A DNA stretch of 64,000 nt, taken from assembly GCA_037013495.1 (NCBI GenBank), contig JAZDXN010000013.1:2294001-2358000 (forward strand), read 5' to 3'. A program made the position numbers and the translations under genes. This DNA comes from Hippophae tibetana (Eukaryota > Streptophyta > Magnoliopsida > Rosales > Elaeagnaceae). Below, piece by piece: positions 27,201-38,700 of this stretch (positions are counted from its first letter, which is position 1; the number at the start of each line of letters is the position of its first letter). The notes beneath the pieces are model-generated. The model did no database searches, was not told the DNA's origin, and worked only from the letters and a program-made list of their open reading frames with translations.

Positions 27201-30200
27201 GTTTTGCTACCTCAATGTACTTAAATTATGGTCAAACTCATTATTGCATGTCAAAGCGGAGAGGCACGTCGTTGTAGATTCCTAGGCTTAGAAACGCCTT
27301 ATCCTTTTGCACACAACCGTGTTCAATTTCATCAAGAATAGATTCATCTTCTTCTGGTCCTTGAAACTCAACAAGCCATATAGGAGATGAAAAGGTTGGA
27401 ATGCATTAAGCAAGTTTTTTTGATAACTTGAGCGTTTTATATTTGGGTTTTTAGTCTATTTCTCTTTGTGAAGTTTGAAGTAATCTTTACAAACGGTACT
27501 TTCTTTGCATCATTAGTAAAATAAATATCCTCGAAACAAGCTTTTAGCAATTAGTTACTTGTTATTGAAGGGGTTTTCCTCATTACAGTTGGTTCCAAAA
27601 TAACGAAGAGGTCTAATTTCAAATGCTACATTTTTTTATGAGAGCTAAATAATCTATGTATAATTTAACGATGCAAACATTCGGACACACGCTCCTGCGT
27701 ATCTTCCTTCAATGACAAGGTACGTGATCGTTTAACCAAGAAACATTAAATACTTACATCCACAATGCTTCTATGTATAATATTTTGTCACTTATGTTTT
27801 ATGTTACACTTTCTAACCAACAAGATATATTTGCTCGTAATTGTGGCAAACCTATCTAAGCAAAATCTTTTTGCAGTTAGACATATTGATGGAGCATTCT
27901 ATAACTTAGAACCTGTAGTTTTGATACCTCAATGTACTTAAATTATGTTTAAACTCATGATTGCAAGTCAAAGCGGAGAGGCACGTCGTTGTAGATTCCT
28001 AGGCTTAGAAACACCTTATCCTTTTGCACACAACCGTGTTCAATTTCATCAAGAATACATTCATCTTCTTCTGTGGCTTAAAACTCAACACGCCATATAG
28101 GAGATGAAAAGGTTGGAATGCATTAAGCAAGTTTTTTTGGTAACTTGAGCGTTTTATATTTGGGTGTTTAGTCGATTTCTCTATGTGAAGTTTGAAGTAA
28201 TCTTTACAAACGGTACTTTCTTTGTACCATTAGTAAAAGAAATATATTCGAAACAAGCTTATAGCAATTAGTTACTTGTTATTGAAGGGATTTTCCTCAT
28301 TACAGTTGGGTCCAAAATAACGAAGATGTCTCAATTCAAATGCTACTTTTTTTATGAGAGCTAATTAATTTATGCATAATTTAACGATGCAAAGTGTCAG
28401 ACACACGCTCCTGCATATCTTCCTTCAATGAAAAATTACGTGATCGGTTAACCACGAAACATTAAATACTTACATCCACATTGCTTCTATTTATAACATT
28501 TTGTCACTTATGTTTTATCTTACACTTTCTAACCAACAAGATATATTTGCTCGTAATTGTGGCAAACCTATCTAAACAAAATCATTTTGCAGTTAGACAT
28601 ATTGATGGAGCATTCTATAACTTAGAACCTGTAGTTTTGATACCTCAATGTACTTAAATTATGTTTAAACTCATGATTGCATGTCAAAGCGGAGAGGCAC
28701 GTCGTTGTAGATTCCTAGGCTTAGAAACACCTTATCCTTTTGCACACAACCGTGTTCAATTTCATCAAGAATACATTCATCTTCTTCTGTGGCTTAAAAC
28801 TCAACACGCCATATAGGAGATGAAAAGGTTGGAATGCATTAAGCAAGTTTTTTTGGTAACTTGAGCGTTTTATATTTGGGTGTTTAGTCGATTTCTCTAT
28901 GTGAAGTTTGAAGTAATCTTTACAAACGGTACTTTCTTTGTACCATTAGTAAAAGAAATATATTCGAAACAAGCTTATAGCAATTAGTTACTTGTTATTG
29001 AAGGGATTTTCCTCATTACAGTTGGGTCCAAAATAACGAAGATGTCTCAATTCAAATGCTACTTTTTTTATGAGAGCTAATTAATTTATGCATAATTTAA
29101 CGATGCAAAGTGTCAGACACACGCTTCTGCATATCTTCCTTCAATGAAAAATTACGTGATCGGTTAACCACGAAACATTAAATACTTACATCCACAATGC
29201 TTCTATGTATAATATTTTGTCACTTATGTTTTATCTTACACTTTCTAACCAAGAAGATATGTTTGCTCGTAATTGTGGCAAACCTATCTAAACAAAATCA
29301 TTTTGCAGTTAGACATATTGATGGAGCATTCTATAACTTGGAACCTGTAGTTTTGATACCTCAATGTACTTAAATTATGGTCAAACTCATTATTGCATAT
29401 CAAAGCGGAGAGGCACGTCGTTGTAGATTCCTAGGCTTAGAAACGCCTTATCCTTTTGCACACAACCGTGTTCAATTTCATCAAGAATACATTCATCTTC
29501 TTCTGTGCCTTAAAACTCAACACACCATATAGGAGATGAAAAGGTTGGAATGCATTAAGCAAGTTTTTTTGGTAACTTGAGCGTTTTATATTTGGGTTTT
29601 TAGTCTATTTCTCTTTGTGACGTTTGAAGTAATCTTTACAAACGGTACTTTCTTTGTACCATTAGTAAAAGAAATATCTTCGAAACAAGCTTATAGCAAT
29701 TAGTTACTTGTTATTGAAGGAGTTTTCCTCATTACAGTTGGTTCCAAAATAACGAAGAGGTCTCAATTCAAATGCTACTTTTTTTTAGAGCTAATTAATC
29801 TATACATAATTTAACGATGCAAACTGTGAGACACACACTCCTGCATATCTTCCTTCAATGAAAAATTACGTGATCGGTTAACCACGAAACATTAAATACT
29901 TACATCCACATTGCTTCTATTTATAACATTTTGTCACTTATGTTTTATCTTACACTTTCTAACCAACAAGATATATTTGCTCGTAATTGTGGCAAACCTA
30001 TCTAAACAAAATCATTTTGCAGTTAGACATATTGATGGAGCATTCTATAACTTAGAACCTGTAGTTTTGATACCTCAATGTACTTAAATTATGTTTAAAC
30101 TCATGATTGCATGTCAAAGCGGAGAGGCACGTCGTTGTAGATTCCTAGGCTTAGAAACGCCTTATCCTTTTGCACACAACCGTGTTCAATTTCATCAAGA

Positions 30201-31492
30201 ATACATTCATCTTCTTCTGTGCCTTAAAACTCAACACACCATATAGGAGATGAAAAGGTTGGAATGCATTAAGCAAGTTTTTTTGGTAACTTGAGCGTTT
30301 TATATTTGGGTTTTTAGTCTATTTCTCTTTGTGAAGTTTGAAGTAATCTTTACAAACGGTACTTTCTTTGTACCATTAGTAAAAGAAATATCTTCGAAAC
30401 AAGCTTATAGCAATTAGTTACTTGTTATTGAAGGAGTTTTCCTCATTACAGTTGGTTCCAAAATAACGAAGAGGTCTCAATTCAAATGCTACTTTTTTTT
30501 GAGAGCTAATTAATCTATACATAATTTAACGATGCAAACTGTGAGACACACACTCCTGCGTATCTTCCTTCAATGAAAAATTACGTGATCGGTTAACCAC
30601 GAAACATTAAATATTTACATCCACATTGCTTCTATATATAACATTTTGTCACTTATGTTTTATCTTACACTTTCTAACCAACAAGATATATTTGCTCGTA
30701 ATTGTGGCAAACCTATCTAAACAAAATCATTTTGCAGTTAGACATATTGATGGAGCATTCTATAACTTAGAACCTGTAGTTTTGATACCTCAATGTACTT
30801 AAATTATGTTTAAACTCATGATTGCATGTCAAAGCGGAGAGGCACGTCGTTGTAGATTCCTAGGCTTAGAAACGCCTTATCCTTTTGCACACAACCGTGT
30901 TCAATTTCATCAAGAATACATTCATCTTCTTCAGTGCCTTAAAACTCAACACACCATATAGGAGATGAAAAGGTTGGAATGTATTAAGCAAGTTTTTTTG
31001 GTAACTTGAGCGTTTTATATTTGGGTTTTTAGTCTATTTCTCTTTGTGAAGTTTGAAGTAATCTTTACAAACGGTACTTTCTTTGTACCATTAGTAAAAG
31101 AAATATCTTCGAAACAAGCTTATAGCAATTAGTTACTTGTTATTGAAGGAGTTTTCCTCATTACAGTTGGTTCCAAAATAACGAAGAGGTCTCAATTCAA
31201 ATGCTACTTTTTTTTAGAGCTAATTAATCTATACATAATTTAACGATGCAAACTGTGAGACACACACTCCTGCGTATCTTCCTTCAATGAAAAATTACGT
31301 GATCGGTTAACCACGAAACATTAAATATTTACATCCACATTGCTTCTATATATAACATTTTGTCACTTATGTTTTATCTTACACTTTCTAACCAACAAGA
31401 TATATTTGCTCGTAATTGTGGCAAACCTATCTAAACAAAATCATTTTGCAGTTAGACATATTGATGGAGCATTCTATAACTTGGAACCTGTT
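27201..31492 (+). repeat. Higher-order repeat, early six-monomer form (4,292 bp)
   Basis: Monomer starts are 27201 (D, 717), 27918 (C, with GCAAGTCAAAG), 28634 (C with AAGAAGATATG), 29350 (F/E, 714), 30064 (E, 715) and 30779 (E, 714). Positions four to six are all E-type here, whereas in the three following units positions four and five have been partly overwritten with class C sequence. The last monomer ends CCTGTTGTTTTG and carries GGAATGTATTAAG, variants kept in all later six-monomer units. It therefore looks like the ancestor-like form of the 4,295-bp unit. Confidence 0.88.
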
Positions 31493-32209
31493 GTTTTGCT
31501 ACCTCAATGTACTTAAATTATGGTCAAACTCATTATTGCATGTCAAAGCGGAGAGGCACGTCGTTGTAGATTCCTAGGCTTAGAAACGCCTTATCCTTTT
31601 GCACACAACCGTGTTCAATTTCATCAAGAATAGATTCATCTTCTTCTGGTCCTTGAAACTCAACAAGCCATATAGGAGATGAAAAGGTTGGAATGCATTA
31701 AGCAAGTTTTTTTGATAACTTGAGCGTTTTATATTTGGGTTTTTAGTCTATTTCTCTTTGTGAAGTTTGAAGTAATCTTTACAAACGGTACTTTCTTTGC
31801 ATCATTAGTAAAATAAATATCCTCGAAACAAGCTTTTAGCAATTAGTTACTTGTTATTGAAGGGGTTTTCCTCATTACAGTTGGTTCCAAAATAACGAAG
31901 AGGTCTAATTTCAAATGCTACATTTTTTTATGAGAGCTAATTAATCTATGTATAATTTAACGATGCAAACATTCGGACACACGCTCCTGCGTATCTTCCT
32001 TCAATGACAAGGTACGTGATCGTTTAACCAAGAAACATTAAATACTTACATCCACAATGCTTCTATGTATAATATTTTGTCACTTATGTTTTATGTTACA
32101 CTTTCTAACCAACAAGATATATTTGCTCGTAATTGTGGCAAACCTATCTAAGCAAAATCTTTTTGCAGTTAGACATATTGATGGAGCATTCTATAACTTA
32201 GAACCTGTA
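31493..32209 (+). repeat. Representative class D monomer (717 bp), HOR marker
   Basis: Class D opens with GTTTTGCTACC and has GAAACGCC, AGAATAGATTC, TTGATAACTTG, GCATCATTAG, AATAAATATCC, AAGCTTTTAGC, AACATTCGGACACACG, GACAAGGTACG, ATGTTACAC, TCTAAGCAAAATC and TTTTTGCAG. Copies start at 23616, 27201, 31493, 35788, 40083, 44378, 47243, 54404, 56553 and 59417. None occurs left of 23.6 kb. The spacing of these copies defines the higher-order repeats. Confidence 0.92.
32012..32168 (+). other. Intron-like segment in A and D monomers
   Basis: In D (and A) monomers ACAAG|GTACGT fits a eukaryotic 5' splice donor, and TTTTTGCAG 157 bp downstream fits an acceptor, with CTAAC near 32105 as a possible branch site about 60 bases before it. 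In B, C and E the donor is lost (AAAAATTACGT). There is no coding context, so this is most likely coincidence. Confidence 0.15.
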
Positions 32210-32236
32210 GTTTTGATACCTCAATGTACTTAAATT

Positions 32237-32392
32237 ATGTTTAAACTCATGATTGCAAGTCAAAGCGGAGAGGCACGTCGTTGTAGATTCCTAGGCTTAG
32301 AAACACCTTATCCTTTTGCACACAACCGTGTTCAATTTCATCAAGAATACATTCATCTTCTTCTGTGGCTTAAAACTCAACACGCCATATAG
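32237..32392 (+). other. 51-codon open frame within the monomer, probably non-coding
   Basis: The frame starts at base 28 of the monomer, after an in-frame TAA, and ends at ATA-TAG. It encodes a 51-residue peptide with a hydrophobic LLLWL stretch near the C-terminus and no family I recognise. By reading, it is open in about 62 of 89 complete monomers. It is broken in A-start units by a one-base deletion, in D by TAG at codon 39, and at 52256 by TAA. Differences between classes are mostly amino-acid changing (Cys/Ser/Tyr, Arg/Pro, Arg/Ile, Phe/Ser, Phe/Ile, Trp/Cys, Ala/Thr) with one clear silent site (ACA/ACG). That argues against selection for a protein. Its repetition is a by-product of tandem amplification. 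Confidence 0.3.
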
Positions 32393-32503
32393 GAGATGAA
32401 AAGGTTGGAATGCATTAAGCAAGTTTTTTTGGTAACTTGAGCGTTTTATATTTGGGTGTTTAGTCGATTTCTCTATGTGAAGTTTGAAGTAATCTTTACA
32501 AAC

Positions 32504-32520
32504 GGTACTTTCTTTGTACC
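32504..32520. other. Dyad GGTAC-N7-GTACC in each monomer
   Basis: Five-base arms flank a seven-base TTTCTTT spacer, giving a perfect inverted repeat in B, C and E monomers. The right arm is changed in A (GTACG at 306-310), in part of B (GTATC) and in D (GCATC), so the dyad is class-specific. A protein-binding or cruciform role is possible but nothing in the sequence proves it. Confidence 0.5.
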
Positions 32521-32546
32521 ATTAGTAAAAGAAATATATTCGAAAC

Positions 32547-32552
32547 AAGCTT
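32547..32552. other. HindIII site AAGCTT, once per monomer
   Basis: AAGCTT is present at about base 337 of nearly every monomer and missing at 19321 and 20037. A digest would therefore give a ladder dominated by ~716 bp with a minor larger band. Confidence 0.8.
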
Positions 32553-32656
32553 ATAGCAATTAGTTACTTGTTATTGAAGGGATTTTCCTCATTACAGTTG
32601 GGTCCAAAATAACGAAGATGTCTCAATTCAAATGCTACTTTTTTTATGAGAGCTAA

Positions 32657-32676
32657 TTAATTTATGCATAATTTAA
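32657..32676. other. 20-bp near-perfect palindrome centred on ATGCAT
   Basis: The tract TTAATTTATGCATAATTTAA pairs at nine of ten positions, with a perfect ten-base core TTATGCATAA. It occurs in B and C monomers. In A and D the core is CTATGTATAA and in E CTATACATAA, so the symmetry is lost there. Confidence 0.6.
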
Positions 32677-32737
32677 CGATGCAAAGTGTCAGACACACGC
32701 TCCTGCATATCTTCCTTCAATGAAAAATTACGTGATC

Positions 32738-32745
32738 GGTTAACC
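32738..32745. other. 8-bp palindrome GGTTAACC
   Basis: This perfect palindrome lies in TGATCGGTTAACCACG of B, C and E monomers. A and D have CGTTTAACCAA instead. GATCGATTAACC at 57794 and 60658 is a further change. Confidence 0.55.
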
Positions 32746-32868
32746 ACGAAACATTAAATACTTACATCCACATTGCTTCTATTTATAACATTTTGTCACT
32801 TATGTTTTATCTTACACTTTCTAACCAACAAGATATATTTGCTCGTAATTGTGGCAAACCTATCTAAA

Positions 32869-32881
32869 CAAAATCATTTTG
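32869..32881. other. Inverted repeat CAAAAT-C-ATTTTG
   Basis: Six-base arms around a single C sit 45 bases before the monomer end in most classes. B (CAAAATCAAATTG) and D (CAAAATCTTTTTG) break the right arm. It directly abuts the TTTTGCAG acceptor-like motif. Confidence 0.5.
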
Positions 32882-33641
32882 CAGTTAGACATATTGATGG
32901 AGCATTCTATAACTTAGAACCTGTAGTTTTGATACCTCAATGTACTTAAATTATGTTTAAACTCATGATTGCATGTCAAAGCGGAGAGGCACGTCGTTGT
33001 AGATTCCTAGGCTTAGAAACACCTTATCCTTTTGCACACAACCGTGTTCAATTTCATCAAGAATACATTCATCTTCTTCTGTGGCTTAAAACTCAACACG
33101 CCATATAGGAGATGAAAAGGTTGGAATGCATTAAGCAAGTTTTTTTGGTAACTTGAGCGTTTTATATTTGGGTGTTTAGTCGATTTCTCTATGTGAAGTT
33201 TGAAGTAATCTTTACAAACGGTACTTTCTTTGTACCATTAGTAAAAGAAATATATTCGAAACAAGCTTATAGCAATTAGTTACTTGTTATTGAAGGGATT
33301 TTCCTCATTACAGTTGGGTCCAAAATAACGAAGATGTCTCAATTCAAATGCTACTTTTTTTATGAGAGCTAATTAATTTATGCATAATTTAACGATGCAA
33401 AGTGTCAGACACACGCTCCTGCATATCTTCCTTCAATGAAAAATTACGTGATCGGTTAACCACGAAACATTAAATACTTACATCCACAATGCTTCTATGT
33501 ATAATATTTTGTCACTTATGTTTTATCTTACACTTTCTAACCAAGAAGATATGTTTGCTCGTAATTGTGGCAAACCTATCTAAACAAAATCATTTTGCAG
33601 TTAGACATATTGATGGAGCATTCTATAACTTGGAACCTGTA

Positions 33642-35072
33642 GTTTTGATACCTCAATGTACTTAAATTATGGTCAAACTCATTATTGCATATCAAAGCGG
33701 AGAGGCACGTCGTTGTAGATTCCTAGGCTTAGAAACGCCTTATCCTTTTGCACACAACCGTGTTCAATTTCATCAAGAATACATTCATCTTCTTCTGTGG
33801 CTTAAAACTCAACACGCCATATAGGAGATGAAAAGGTTGGAATGCATTAAGCAAGTTTTTTTGTTAACTTGAGCGTTTTATATTTGGGTGTTTAGTCGAT
33901 TTCTCTATGTGAAGTTTGAAGTAATCTTTACAAACGGTACTTTCTTTGTACCATTAGTAAAAGAAATATATTCGAAACAAGCTTATAGCAATTAGTTACT
34001 TGTTATTGAAGGGATTTTCCTCATTACAGTTGGGTCCAAAATAACGAAGATGTCTCAATTCAAATGCTACTTTTTTTATGAGAGCTAATTAATTTATGCA
34101 TAATTTAACGATGCAAAGTGTCAGACACACGCTCCTGCATATCTTCCTTCAATGAAAAATTACGTGATCGGTTAACCACGAAACATTAAATACTGACATC
34201 CACATTGCTTCTATTTATAACATTTTGTCACTTATGTTTTATCTTACACTTTCTAACCAACAAGATATATTTGCTCGTAATTGTGGCAAACCTATCTAAA
34301 CAAAATCATTTTGCAGTTACACATATTGATGGAGCATTCTATAACTTAGAACCTGTAGTTTTGATACCTCAATGTACTTAAATTATGTTTAAACTCATGA
34401 TTGCATGTCAAAGCGGAGAGGCACGTCGTTGTAGATTCCTAGGCTTAGAAACACCTTATCCTTTTGCACACAACCGTGTTCCATTTCATCAAGAATACAT
34501 TCATCTTCTTCTGTGGCTTAAAACTCAACACGCCATATAGGAGATGAAAAGGTTGGAATGCATTAAGCAAGTTTTTTTGTTAACTTGAGCGTTTTATATT
34601 TGGGTGTTTAGTCGATTTCTCTATGTGAAGTTTGAAGTAATCTTTACAAACGGTACTTTCTTTGTACCATTAGTAAAAGAAATATCTTCGAAACAAGCTT
34701 ATAGCAATTAGTTACTTGTTATTGAAGGAGTTTTCCTCATTACAGTTGGTTCCAAAATAACGAAGAGGTCTCAATTCAAATGCTACTTTTTTTTGAGAGC
34801 TAATTAATCTATACATAATTTAACGATGCAAACTGTGAGACACACACTCCTGCGTATCTTCCTTCAATGAAAAATTACGTGATCGGTTAACCACGAAACA
34901 TTAAATATTTACATCCACATTGCTTCTATATATAACATTTTGTCACTTATGTTTTATCTTACACTTTCTAACCAACAAGATATATTTGCTCGTAATTGCG
35001 GCAAACCTATCTAAACAAAATCATTTTGCAGTTAGACATATTGATGGAGCATTCTATAACTTAGAACCTGTA
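33642..35072 (+). repeat. Two mosaic monomers unique to the 4,295-bp HOR
   Basis: Monomer 33642 starts as F (ATCAAAGCGG, GAAACGCC) and turns to class C at TGTGGCTT, with TTGTTAACTTG. Monomer 34358 starts as C (GTTCCATTTC, TGTGGCTT, GTCGATTTC) and turns to E between GTGAAG and ATATCTTCG. Together they look like two E-type monomers whose 3' half (unit four) and 5' third (unit five) were replaced by a contiguous tract of class C, running over the monomer boundary. The same pair is at 37937-39367 and 42232-43662. Confidence 0.82.
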
Positions 35073-35787
35073 GTTTTGATACCTCAATGTACTTAAATTA
35101 TGTTTAAACTCATGATTGCATGTCAAAGCGGAGAGGCACGTCGTTGTAGATTCCTAGGCTTAGAAACGCCTTATCCTTTTGCACACAACCGTGTTCAATT
35201 TCATCAAGAATACATTCATCTTCTTCTGTGCCTTAAAACTCAACACACCATATAGGAGATGAAAAGGTTGGAATGTATTAAGCAAGTTTTTTTGGTAACT
35301 TGAGCGTTTTATATTTGGGTTTTTAGTCTATTTCTCTTTGTGAAGTTTGAAGTAATCTTTACAAACGGTACTTTCTTTGTACCATTAGTAAAAGAAATAT
35401 CTTCGAAACAAGCTTATAGCAATTAGTTACTTGTTATTGAAGGAGTTTTCCTCATTACAGTTGGTTCCAAAATAACGAAGAGGTCTCAATTCAAATGCTA
35501 CTTTTTTTTTAGAGCTAATTAATCTATACATAATTTAACGATGCAAACTGTGAGACACACACTCCTGCGTATCTTCCTTCAATGAAAAATTACGTGATCG
35601 GTTAACCACGAAACATTAAATATTTACATCCACATTGCTTCTATATATAACATTTTGTCACTTATGTTTTATCTTACACTTTCTAACCAACAAGATATAT
35701 TTGCTCGTAATTGTGGCAAACCTATCTAAACAAAATCATTTTGCAGTTAGACATATTGATGGAGCATTCTATAACTTGGAACCTGTT
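35073..35787 (+). repeat. Representative class E monomer (715 bp)
   Basis: Class E has GAAACGCC, TGTGCCTTAAAAC with CAACACACC, GTCTATTTCTCTTTGTG, ATATCTTCG, GAAGGAGTTTT, AGAGGTCTCAATTC, a T run of eight to ten bases directly before GAGAGC or AGAGC, CTATACATAA, GTGAGACACACACTCC, AAATATTTACATCC and CTATATATAAC. The T-run length explains the 714-716 bp size range. E precedes D in every D-marked unit. The F form has the same body with the start GGTCAAACTCATTATTGCAT and ATCAAAGCGG. Confidence 0.85.
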
Positions 35788-38700
35788 GTTTTGCTACCTC
35801 AATGTACTTAAATTATGGTCAAACTCATTATTGCATGTCAAAGCGGAGAGGCACGTCGTTGTAGATTCCTAGGCTTAGAAACGCCTTATCCTTTTGCACA
35901 CAACCGTGTTCAATTTCATCAAGAATAGATTCATCTTCTTCTGGTCCTTGAAACTCAACAAGCCATATAGGAGATGAAAAGGTTGGAATGCATTAAGCAA
36001 GTTTTTTTGATAACTTGAGCGTTTTATATTTGGGTTTTTAGTCTATTTCTCTTTGTGAAGTTTGAAGTAATCTTTACAAACGGTACTTTCTTTGCATCAT
36101 TAGTAAAATAAATATCCTCGAAACAAGCTTTTAGCAATTAGTTACTTGTTATTGAAGGGGTTTTCCTCATTACAGTTGGTTCCAAAATAACGAAGAGGTC
36201 TAATTTCAAATGCTACATTTTTTTATGAGAGCTAATTAATCTATGTATAATTTAACGATGCAAACATTCGGACACACGCTCCTGCGTATCTTCCTTCAAT
36301 GACAAGGTACGTGATCGTTTAACCAAGAAACATTAAATACTTACATCCACAATGCTTCTATGTATAATATTTTGTCACTTATGTTTTATGTTACACTTTC
36401 TAACCAACAAGATATATTTGCTCGTAATTGTGGCAAACCTATCTAAGCAAAATCTTTTTGCAGTTAGACATATTGATGGAGCATTCTATAACTTAGAACC
36501 TGTAGTTTTGATACCTCAATGTACTTAAATTATGTTTAAACTCATGATTGCAAGTCAAAGCGGAGAGGCACGTCGTTGTAGATTCCTAGGCTTAGAAACA
36601 CCTTATCCTTTTGCACACAACCGTGTTCAATTTCATCAAGAATACATTCATCTTCTTCTGTGGCTTAAAACTCAACACGCCATATAGGAGATGAAAAGGT
36701 TGGAATGCATTAAGCAAGTTTTTTTGGTAACTTGAGCGTTTTATATTTGGGTGTTTAGTCGATTTCTCTATGTGAAGTTTGAAGTAATCTTTACAAACGG
36801 TACTTTCTTTGTACCATTAGTAAAAGAAATATATTCGAAACAAGCTTATAGCAATTAGTTACTTGTTATTGAAGGGATTTTCCTCATTACAGTTGGGTCC
36901 AAAATAACGAAGATGTCTCAATTCAAATGCTACTTTTTTTATGAGAGCTAATTAATTTATGCATAATTTAACGATGCAAAGTGTCAGACACACGCTCCTG
37001 CATATCTTCCTTCAATGAAAAATTACGTGATCGGTTAACCACGAAACATTAAATACTTACATCCACATTGCTTCTATTTATAACATTTTGTCACTTATGT
37101 TTTATCTTACACTTTCTAACCAACAAGATATATTTGCTCGTAATTGTGGCAAACCTATCTAAACAAAATCATTTTGCAGTTAGACATATTGATGGAGCAT
37201 TCTATAACTTAGAACCTGTAGTTTTGATACCTCAATGTACTTAAATTATGTTTAAACTCATGATTGCATGTCAAAGCGGAGAGGCACGTCGTTGTAGATT
37301 CCTAGGCTTAGAAACACCTTATCCTTTTGCACACAACCGTGTTCAATTTCATCAAGAATACATTCATCTTCTTCTGTGGCTTAAAACTCAACACGCCATA
37401 TAGGAGATGAAAAGGTTGGAATGCATTAAGCAAGTTTTTTTGGTAACTTGAGCGTTTTATATTTGGGTGTTTAGTCGATTTCTCTATGTGAAGTTTGAAG
37501 TAATCTTTACAAACGGTACTTTCTTTGTACCATTAGTAAAAGAAATATATTCGAAACAAGCTTATAGCAATTAGTTACTTGTTATTGAAGGGATTTTCCT
37601 CATTACAGTTGGGTCCAAAATAACGAAGATGTCTCAATTCAAATGCTACTTTTTTTATGAGAGCTAATTAATTTATGCATAATTTAACGATGCAAAGTGT
37701 CAGACACACGCTCCTGCATATCTTCCTTCAATGAAAAATTACGTGATCGGTTAACCACGAAACATTAAATACTTACATCCACAATGCTTCTATGTATAAT
37801 ATTTTGTCACTTATGTTTTATCTTACACTTTCTAACCAAGAAGATATGTTTGCTCGTAATTGTGGCAAACCTATCTAAACAAAATCATTTTGCAGTTAGA
37901 CATATTGATGGAGCATTCTATAACTTGGAACCTGTAGTTTTGATACCTCAATGTACTTAAATTATGGTCAAACTCATTATTGCATATCAAAGCGGAGAGG
38001 CACGTCGTTGTAGATTCCTAGGCTTAGAAACGCCTTATCCTTTTGCACACAACCGTGTTCAATTTCATCAAGAATACATTCATCTTCTTCTGTGGCTTAA
38101 AACTCAACACGCCATATAGGAGATGAAAAGGTTGGAATGCATTAAGCAAGTTTTTTTGTTAACTTGAGCGTTTTATATTTGGGTGTTTAGTCGATTTCTC
38201 TATGTGAAGTTTGAAGTAATCTTTACAAACGGTACTTTCTTTGTACCATTAGTAAAAGAAATATATTCGAAACAAGCTTATAGCAATTAGTTACTTGTTA
38301 TTGAAGGGATTTTCCTCATTACAGTTGGGTCCAAAATAACGAAGATGTCTCAATTCAAATGCTACTTTTTTTATGAGAGCTAATTAATTTATGCATAATT
38401 TAACGATGCAAAGTGTCAGACACACGCTCCTGCATATCTTCCTTCAATGAAAAATTACGTGATCGGTTAACCACGAAACATTAAATACTGACATCCACAT
38501 TGCTTCTATTTATAACATTTTGTCACTTATGTTTTATCTTACACTTTCTAACCAACAAGATATATTTGCTCGTAATTGTGGCAAACCTATCTAAACAAAA
38601 TCATTTTGCAGTTACACATATTGATGGAGCATTCTATAACTTAGAACCTGTAGTTTTGATACCTCAATGTACTTAAATTATGTTTAAACTCATGATTGCA

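Larger units (their letters stand above)
32210..32925 (+). repeat. Representative class C monomer (716 bp)
   Basis: Class C shares the B backbone (GTCGATTTC, ATATATTCG, TTGGGTCC, TTATGCATAA, GTCAGACACACG, GAAAAATTACG). It differs by CGTCGTTGTAGATTCC, TGTGGCTTAAAAC with CAACACGCC, TGCATATC, CTATTTATAAC and CATTTTGCAG. It is the most abundant class from 22 kb onwards. A sub-form ends with TGTATAATATT and AAGAAGATATG and is always followed by a monomer starting GGTCAAACTC. Confidence 0.85.
31493..35787 (+). repeat. 4,295-bp six-monomer HOR, copy 1 of 3
   Basis: Monomer starts are 31493 (D, 717), 32210 (C, 716), 32926 (C, 716), 33642 (F/C mosaic, 716), 34358 (C/E mosaic, 715) and 35073 (E, 715). 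Private markers are TACTGACATCC and GTTACACATA in unit four, GTTCCATTTC, TTGTTAACTTG and TTGCGGCAAA in unit five, and GGAATGTATT with a nine-T run before AGAGC in unit six. Each marker recurs exactly 4,295 bp and 8,590 bp downstream. In reading the three copies side by side I found no certain difference. Confidence 0.95.

Noticed and set aside
32539-32555. CENP-B box
   Set aside because: TTCGAAACAAG matches the first part of the known consensus (TTCGNNNNANNCGGG) but is followed by CTTA instead of CGGG, so the essential right half is missing.
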